Part shown: piece after piece, positions 59,001-64,000 of the stretch
How the letters are laid out: each line of letters begins with the position of its first letter
How positions within the stretch are numbered: the stretch's first letter is position 1
Source: CAYYTU01 sp964474655
GTDB taxonomy: Bacteria > Chloroflexota > Anaerolineae > B4-G1
Direction: 5' to 3'
NCBI GenBank assembly: GCA_964474655.1
Contig: CAYYTU010000002.1
Span: 1-64,000, forward strand
Length of the DNA: 64,000 nucleotides
The notes under the pieces: generated by a model
Databases searched by the model: none
What the model was told of the DNA's origin: nothing
What the model saw: the letters and a program-made list of their open reading frames with translations, nothing else
Made by a program: the position numbers and the translations under genes

Positions 59001-60161
59001 GCGTCTTTCTAGCCCGCGCGTGCGATCGACCACCTTCTGCTCCAGATCGGCGTATAGTTCCTGCAAGTGAGCGGCCATCTGATTGAACGTGTCAGCCAAA
59101 GCCTCCAATTCATCACCCGTCTCCAGCGTAATGCGGTGTCCTAGATCCCCGCTACTCAGAGAAGCCGCCCCCTCTCGAAGCCGATCTAGTGGATTGCGAA
59201 TAATACGTTGTGGCAGCCACGAGGCCAATCCGCCGATAATGAGCACAGCGACCACCAACACGCTGGCCAAGAAAATTGTCATTCGGCGGAGACTGGCATA
59301 GGCCTCCACCCGAGGCAGCTCGGCGATCGTGAACCAGTATGTCCCCTCAATCGGCGCGAAAGCACCGACAACCATTTCCCCTGCCAGCCCCTCGTAATGC
59401 GAAGGCTCAAACTCCTCAAATCGCGAGACGATCTTCCGCACCGCAGAGACGTATTTCAGGTCCTCTTCCTGGAGCTCCATATAACGATCAGTATCCGAAT
59501 GGGCCAACAACCGTCCGGCCTTGTTGATCACGTACGTATAACCCGTTTCGCCCACCTCTACTTCGGCGATCTTATCCCACATCTGCTCGATGCTGACGTT
59601 CGCCAGCAAAACACCGATTGAATCGCTGCCTTCGGCCTCGCGCACCGGCACCGCCATCTGAACCACAGGAGCGCCGCTATCGGGAGAGATAGTGATACCT
59701 TCGGCCAGGAAGCTATCGCCCGCCACCGCCCGCTGGAAGGCGGTCAGGTGCGGCCTCGCTTCCAGATCCTCGGGAAGATAGGTCCGGAAGCGCGAAACCT
59801 TCACCACCTCATCACCGGCTCGATCCAGGAACGCGATCTCCTCATAGGTCTGTTGATGGGACTCCAACAATCTCTCAATGGCCCGTTCTTTCCCCTGGCG
59901 GCTTAGCTGTGACCAATCTTGCGTCTGCTCCAAGATGATCAACCGTTCCTGAGCCCCCTCCAGATAGGATGCAATGGAAAGCGCGATTTCTTGCGCTGTC
60001 TTCCGCTGAACGCGAAAAATTTGCTGCGTCAGAGCGCTTCGGCTCACCTGAATTAAGACGAAGCCCACCACCAACAAGACAATCACCACCGATCCTATGA
60101 TCGGCAGCCGCAGCTTGTCGATCAAGCCTCCCCTGAATCGCTTCACGCCTTCTGTTGCCAT
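56097..60161 (-). CDS. Large membrane hybrid histidine kinase: dCache-HAMP-GAF(x3)-HisKA-HATPase-REC-REC
   Basis: 1354 residues. Transmembrane helix (about 20-41), extracytoplasmic Cache-like sensor (about 45-285, with DRAGDEVVKVSRF and GYTYVINKAGRLLAHSD), second helix (about 300-320), HAMP (RIIRNPLDRLREGAASLSSG), then GAF domains separated by 'ALAIENARLLEE'-type helices. HisKA carries LANMSHELRTPLNSIIGF, HATPase NLVSNAAKFTD, DTGSGIP and GTGLGLAIT. Two receiver domains follow, with Asp in AITLDVMMPEKDG and IIILDLMMPEVDG. ATG 60161 follows AGGGAG at 7 nt. It lies 63 nt downstream of a PAS/GAF protein with which it probably works. The ligand is unknown. Confidence 0.93.
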   Translation of the reverse strand: MATEGVKRFRGGLIDKLRLPIIGSVVIVLLVVGFVLIQVSRSALTQQIFRVQRKTAQEIALSIASYLEGAQERLIILEQTQDWSQLSRQGKERAIERLLESHQQTYEEIAFLDRAGDEVVKVSRFRTYLPEDLEARPHLTAFQRAVAGDSFLAEGITISPDSGAPVVQMAVPVREAEGSDSIGVLLANVSIEQMWDKIAEVEVGETGYTYVINKAGRLLAHSDTDRYMELQEEDLKYVSAVRKIVSRFEEFEPSHYEGLAGEMVVGAFAPIEGTYWFTIAELPRVEAYASLRRMTIFLASVLVVAVLIIGGLASWLPQRIIRNPLDRLREGAASLSSGDLGHRITLETGDELEALADTFNQMAAHLQELYADLEQKVVDRTRGLERRAVQLETAAEVARDAAAIHDVDELLEETVALISDKFGFYHAAIFLLDDTGQYAVLESASSPGGRRMLERGHRLEVGEKGIVGYVAEAVESRVALDVGKDAVHFVNPDLPETRSEMALPLVAGGEVIGVLDVQSTQVGAFDDEDVAILEVVADQLALAIENARLLEESRQAVREMRAARGDYIRTAWARLNQQAGFEYDRVSVRSVDPPSSSILHQALEAGEVVAMSNPEDQWAALSSPLRLRDQVIGVLSLEDADGREDWTEDEIELVEEVSEQVALALENTRLFQETREMAQRRALVNEVLQAASTSLEPENLLHKAAEAISTRLQIPSVVFMLDEGTLRPVAAHDAAAQDVAWPGEPAVAPEMDPTLFEAVRTKEVRLLDAINGRLRGPAARLADRLNLQASVYAPLISRGQVLGVLQMGRQAGQPDLLAEDVTFAELIAGNLSVGLESARLYQEAVDTAERLREVDRLKSQFLANMSHELRTPLNSIIGFSRVILKGIDGPVTDQQQEDLEAIHNSGQHLLGLINDILDISKIEAGKMELSFGPVDVEEVIEGVMSTAIALVKDKPVDLQHTVSDDLPTIEADERRVRQVLLNLVSNAAKFTDEGFIRVEAELDADEDQVIVSVADTGSGIPQEKIQEIFQPFTQVDGSSTRKHGGTGLGLAITNSFVEMHGGKLWVDSKVGEGSTFYFSLPIERPPAPDEEPEEVEEEIALESVLEEEGKLVLCVDDDEGVLTLFRRYLRKQGYQIVGLTDASRVLQEAKRLRPYAITLDVMMPEKDGWEIIRELKQDPETRDIPVVVCSIVSDKEKGMSLGAADYLVKPIVEDDLLKALERLDREAGVHNVLVVDDNEGDRDLLRRMMEAQEDYVVVEAAGGQEAIEQIKRSPPHIIILDLMMPEVDGFAVLETVKADPTTRHIPVIVVTAKDLTTEERQILNHRIDSLIQKGVLEQEDLLKDVVAALQRLDR

Positions 60162-60224
60162 AACGCGCTCCCTATCCAATGGCTCTTATCTCGCTCAACA
60201 CCTGCTATCCACAACCAACCGGCT

Positions 60225-63200
60225 CTATGCATCACTTTCCTCGTCTTCCCGATCAGAATCAGCAAGAGCGGATCTCAGATGGACGCGGGCCCGATCGACG
60301 TCTAAGGCCGTACCCAGCTCGCGCACCGCAGTGCGCAGGATACCCTCCATATCGGAAGAGGCGCGCACCTTGGAAGTGATATCCGCCACCAGGTGGTCCC
60401 TTTGCGCGCGACGTTGCGTCTCCTCCAGCAAGCGGGCGTTCTCCAGCGCCAAAGCCAGCTGCTCAGCCACAGATTCAACCAGCAACATCTCCTCCTCCGT
60501 CCAGTGACGCTCCCCCGCCGGGTCCTCCAACCCCAAGGCGCCGATCACCTCACCGCGCAGCGTGAGCGGGGCGACCAACGCTGCCTCGCGGTCATCATCG
60601 GAGCTCACGACGACTTCTCCGTGCGTCATCGCCTGTTCGACCTCCTGGGGGAAGTCTCCGTCAAGCGGCTGCAGGTCCCGCCGGCTCCGCTCGTAAGTGG
60701 GAGCGATCCGCGCCGGCACAAACTGTTCCCACTGCTCGCGCAGGTAGAGTCGGTGCGTGGCCTCCACCTCCTCAAGAGCCGCCTGTGTGCGCTCAAAGAG
60801 ACGTTGATTCTCGACCAACGTCGCCATCTGAGGAGCGACGGCGCTATAAAGCCGTTCCTCCTGCGAGCTGAATGTATGCGGCTCGGGCCAGGAGAGCGTC
60901 AAGATGCCCAGCCAGCGCTCTCCCAACGTCAACGTGATCACGGCCACCGCACGCGCCCCCATGTCCCGTAACACCTGCCGAGAAGCCTCATCCAGGCCCT
61001 CGTGCGGCTCCTCAATATCAGAGATCAGCTGCACATCCTGGGGACTAGCGACTAGCAGCTCACCCAACGCAAAATCCGGCAGATGGTAACGCTCGCCTGG
61101 GGGGATTGTCTCCCCAGAGGCCTTGATGTGCGCTACGGTCTCTACCCACTCCGGCTGGCCCTCGACGTCTGTATCGACGTAGAACAATGTAGCCACCCGC
61201 GCCCCAGACTGGAAAGCCGGCTCGGCCACCGCCTCCAACATCTCCTCTGGCTCCTCGGCTGTGATGAGCGAGCGGCTGACGTCATAGAGGGCCTCGGCTT
61301 CGGCGCGGGCGATCTGCGTCTGCTCGAACAGACGGGCGCTCTCCATCGCCGACGCCACCTGCTCCGATACGGCCTCCACCAGCGCCAGCTCATCCGCCGA
61401 CAAAGGCTCCTCCGGATCCTCGCGAATCCCCAAGGCGCCAATCACCTCACCGCGCACCGAAAGCGGCGCTACGGCGGCCGCGCCATCGGCCTCACTCCCG
61501 CCTCTCGGCATCACCACCTGATTTTGCTCCGCGGCCAGCTCGATCTCCGGCGCCCACACCTCATCGACGGCAACAACATCCGAGCGGTCGAACACATAAC
61601 CTCGCGTTCCGCGCTCGCGCCGGAACTCCTCCCAGCCTTCGTGGCTCATCACGCGGGTAAGGCGCTCCAGCTCCTGCAGCGTCTCCTCCCGTTCCGCCTC
61701 AACCTGCTTCCGTTCCGTGATGTCGCGGGCCACAGTGAAGTATTCCAGCTCGCCGTCGGCACGTTCGTGAAGGACCACTACCTGCAACATCGGCACCCGG
61801 CGTCCATTATGTGTTATCGCCAACGACTCCCCTTGCCAGATGCCCTCCTCGGCCAACATGGGCAGAATCTCCTCATCCAGCAGCTGCTGGCTCTGTTCTG
61901 AGTAGATATCGCGCACAGTGACACCATCCATCTCAAACTGCTTATCCAAGCCCAACATTTCGCGTCCACCGGGGTTCAGGTAAGTGATGTAACCGTCCAC
62001 ATCGGCCACCGCCACCAGATCCGGCACCGTCTCCAGGATGGCGACCAGACGCCGCTGCTCGGCCAGAGCCTCCTGCGTCTGCTCGAAGAGGCGGGCGTTT
62101 TCTAATGCCAACGCCACCTGCTCAGAGACGGCCTCAATCAGCGACAACTCGTCGCGCGAGAGCGGGTACTTATCAGACCCACGCACGCCCAGCGCGCCGA
62201 TCATCTCACCGCGCACCGAAAGCGGCGCTACAGCCGCCGCGTCCTCGGCCTCGGAGGGCATCACCAGATCCTGACGCTCGGCAGCCAGGCTGATGGTTGG
62301 GACCCAGAAACCGTCAGCGGGAGTGACGTCCATCTCATCAAAGAGGTAAGCATCCGGCCTATCTTCGCGGAATGTACGCCAGCCTTCGCGGCTCATCAAA
62401 CGGGTCAAACGCTCCAGTTCCTGGATGTTCTCCTCCATCTCCTGGCGCAGCTGTGCGTTCTGGATGGCGATGGCGATCTGCCCACAGAGCCCCTCCAGCA
62501 CCAGCTGATCCTCCTCCGTCAAGCTTCCGGCCGTCTCACTCTGCACATCCAGGATGCCCAAGACTTCATCCTGCCAGACGATGGGCACCGCCAGCTCGCT
62601 TTGCGTTTTCGGCAGGTGCTCGTTAGGGATCCAATCGTCGAATGCGTCGACGTCGGAAGCCAGCACGGATTCGCCTGTCTCCACCGCCGTACCGATCACG
62701 CCGCGTCCCAGCTCAAGCCGATATCCTTCGGCGAGCAACTTCTCGCCGGCCTCGCCATAGCCGGTCACCAGCACCACGGCATCGACGGCCGGCTCGTAAC
62801 GGAATATCTGGGCATGGTAGTAGCCGAAGCGCTCGGCGACCAGCGTGACCACGCGCCGGAAGAGCTCGTCCAGCGCGGGGGCCGCGGCGATCTGCTGAGC
62901 GATCTCCGTGCTGGTTGCGACCTGACGGCTGCGACGCCTCAGCGACTCCCGGATCTGACGCTCCAGGCGCTTACGGTCGGTGATGTCGCGGATGATGCTC
63001 AACACCTCATTGTCGCCACTCGAGACCATGCGAGCTTCGTAGTCGTGAAGCACGTCATTTTCCTGCGCGGGCAGGCGATACTCGAAGGTGGTCGATTCGT
63101 CTGTCTTCAATACGTGGGCTAGATGTTCCATCGTGGGCCGGGCTACCTGAGGCGGCAAAACCTCGGTGATCCTCCGGCCCATAAACGCCTCCGGAGACAG

Positions 63201-64000
63201 CGCCAATTCACTTTCACGTCCGGCCTTGAAATCCAGGAATCTCCCCTCCCGATCCAGGCGGAACATCATATCGGGGATGGCGTCGAGCAAGGCGCGGGTC
63301 TGGGCCTCGCTCTCTCGCAAGGCCTGTTCGGCCTCTTTCTGCTCAGTAATATCCACCAGGCTACCTTGCCAGACCTCTCGACCGGCGTCATCCTCAATGA
63401 CGCGAGCGGTGTCACGGGCCCAGATCACCTCGCCGGTGTAGCGGCGCATTTCCATCTCAAGGCCCCGCACGATACCTTTTCTCTCCATCAGCTCTTTTTC
63501 CCGCAGGCGATCCTCCGGGTCCGCAAAAAGATCGAACGCGCTGGCCTCCAGCAAGGTCTCGCGATCGGGATAATTCAACATATCCACCATCGCCGGATTG
63601 GCGTCGATGATATCGCCAGCCGGCGTGGTGCGGTAGAGGCCGACTGGAACCCGCTCGAACAGAGCACGGTAGCGCTTCTCACTCTCTCGCAGCGTCCGCT
63701 CTACCTGTTTGCGCTCGGTGATATCCAGCACCTGCCCCATCGTCTGCCGGTCGCCGTCCGGCCCTTCGATCAAGGCCGTACTCATCTCCAGGCGCCGCTT
63801 TTCGCCATCCTCACGAATCACGCTCAGCTCGTAGCGGGAAGGGACATCCTCCCCACGACGGCGGCGAACGTAACGCTGAGCGACGATATCCCTGCTCGCA
63901 TCGTCGAGCACCCGGCGGAAATCCATTCCGATGATCTGATCGTGAGAATACCCTAGAATCTTGCAGAGGCGATCATTGGCATATACAAACTGGTAATGAT
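60225..64000 (-). CDS. PAS/GAF multi-domain signalling protein without visible kinase domain (5' end beyond the window)
   Basis: At least 1258 codons; the frame is open to position 64000, so the N-terminus is missing. Visible order from the edge: PAS (HYQFVYANDRLCKILGYS), PAS (YRALFERVPVGLYRTTPAGD), PAS (RALLDAIPDMMFRLDREGRF), GAF, GAF-like unit, PAS (DLVAVADVDGYITYLNPGG), GAF-like unit, GAF, GAF-like unit, then a coiled end (LGTALDVDRARVHLRSALAD) and stop. PAC-like 'DITERKQ' linkers follow most PAS domains. No HisKA, HATPase, GGDEF, EAL or DNA-binding domain is seen at the C-terminus. The GAF-like units are internal repeats (EGW..FR..., PLSVRGE.IGALG, EAVSEQVALALENARLFE). It may act as a sensory partner of the hybrid kinase that follows 63 nt later. 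Confidence 0.85.
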   Translation of the reverse strand, partial: HYQFVYANDRLCKILGYSHDQIIGMDFRRVLDDASRDIVAQRYVRRRRGEDVPSRYELSVIREDGEKRRLEMSTALIEGPDGDRQTMGQVLDITERKQVERTLRESEKRYRALFERVPVGLYRTTPAGDIIDANPAMVDMLNYPDRETLLEASAFDLFADPEDRLREKELMERKGIVRGLEMEMRRYTGEVIWARDTARVIEDDAGREVWQGSLVDITEQKEAEQALRESEAQTRALLDAIPDMMFRLDREGRFLDFKAGRESELALSPEAFMGRRITEVLPPQVARPTMEHLAHVLKTDESTTFEYRLPAQENDVLHDYEARMVSSGDNEVLSIIRDITDRKRLERQIRESLRRRSRQVATSTEIAQQIAAAPALDELFRRVVTLVAERFGYYHAQIFRYEPAVDAVVLVTGYGEAGEKLLAEGYRLELGRGVIGTAVETGESVLASDVDAFDDWIPNEHLPKTQSELAVPIVWQDEVLGILDVQSETAGSLTEEDQLVLEGLCGQIAIAIQNAQLRQEMEENIQELERLTRLMSREGWRTFREDRPDAYLFDEMDVTPADGFWVPTISLAAERQDLVMPSEAEDAAAVAPLSVRGEMIGALGVRGSDKYPLSRDELSLIEAVSEQVALALENARLFEQTQEALAEQRRLVAILETVPDLVAVADVDGYITYLNPGGREMLGLDKQFEMDGVTVRDIYSEQSQQLLDEEILPMLAEEGIWQGESLAITHNGRRVPMLQVVVLHERADGELEYFTVARDITERKQVEAEREETLQELERLTRVMSHEGWEEFRRERGTRGYVFDRSDVVAVDEVWAPEIELAAEQNQVVMPRGGSEADGAAAVAPLSVRGEVIGALGIREDPEEPLSADELALVEAVSEQVASAMESARLFEQTQIARAEAEALYDVSRSLITAEEPEEMLEAVAEPAFQSGARVATLFYVDTDVEGQPEWVETVAHIKASGETIPPGERYHLPDFALGELLVASPQDVQLISDIEEPHEGLDEASRQVLRDMGARAVAVITLTLGERWLGILTLSWPEPHTFSSQEERLYSAVAPQMATLVENQRLFERTQAALEEVEATHRLYLREQWEQFVPARIAPTYERSRRDLQPLDGDFPQEVEQAMTHGEVVVSSDDDREAALVAPLTLRGEVIGALGLEDPAGERHWTEEEMLLVESVAEQLALALENARLLEETQRRAQRDHLVADITSKVRASSDMEGILRTAVRELGTALDVDRARVHLRSALADSDREDEESDA

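Overview
The window looks like chromosomal DNA of a member of the phylum Chloroflexota, probably an Anaerolineae-type lineage. This is inferred from gene content and style, not from a database search. The clues are a complete-looking mraZ-to-ftsZ division/cell-wall (dcw) cluster, a primase-sigma factor pair, several secreted proteins with long Thr/Pro 'TPTPT' linkers, large PAS/GAF histidine kinases, and a 2-oxoacid:ferredoxin oxidoreductase. The DNA is moderately GC-rich by eye, genes are tightly packed, and many starts are GTG or TTG.

Layout. 1-3.8 kb (minus strand): a DsbD/CcdA-like thiol-disulfide membrane protein, then a decayed sufC-sufB iron-sulfur assembly locus carrying frameshifts, an in-frame stop and a lost Walker B aspartate. 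3.9-7.9 kb (plus): an FHA-GAF-GAF histidine kinase, an intergenic block with a MITE-like repeat and tRNA-Pro(GGG), and a Thr/Pro-linker surface protein. 7.9-11.5 kb (minus): dnaG-rpoD with its own promoter. 11.9-29.7 kb (minus): the dcw operon in transcription order mraZ, rsmH, ftsL, ftsI, murF, mraY, a small unknown gene, murD, ftsW, murG, a cvpA-like gene, murC, murB, ddl, ftsQ, ftsA, ftsZ. It is headed by a sigma-70-type promoter and three evenly spaced GTGGG boxes that fit a MraZ operator. murE is absent.

29.9-36.6 kb (minus): a beta-helix lipoprotein, two small membrane proteins, mfd, an Ig-like membrane protein and pth. 37.1-40.7 kb: a nicotinamidase-like gene with nadE (NAD salvage), a second MITE copy, an alkaline-phosphatase-superfamily membrane protein, and tRNA-Glu(CTC) on the minus strand. 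40.9-43.7 kb (plus): korDABC, all overlapping. 43.7-47.3 kb: rplS behind a promoter-terminator leader, a class I amidotransferase-like hydrolase, an immune-inhibitor-A-like lipoprotein whose HEXXH zinc site has become RDFQR, and a small YtxH-like protein. 47.5-53.8 kb is a signalling patch: a response-regulator/histidine-kinase fusion, an FHA-winged-helix regulator, a Ser/Thr kinase and a GH3-like secreted protein. 53.8-64 kb (minus): a small membrane protein, a GNAT protein, coaE, a large hybrid histidine kinase, and a PAS/GAF protein that runs off the right edge.

Intergenic DNA is unusually informative. Three copies of a roughly 150-bp MITE-like element, two copies of a roughly 150-bp repeat carrying a perfect 12-bp inverted repeat, and a family of GGGTTTG..ACCC hairpins all sit between genes. 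Several sigma-70-type promoters (TTGNNN-16/17-TATAAT-like) and intrinsic terminators can be read directly. No CRISPR array, rRNA gene, prophage or transposase gene was seen.
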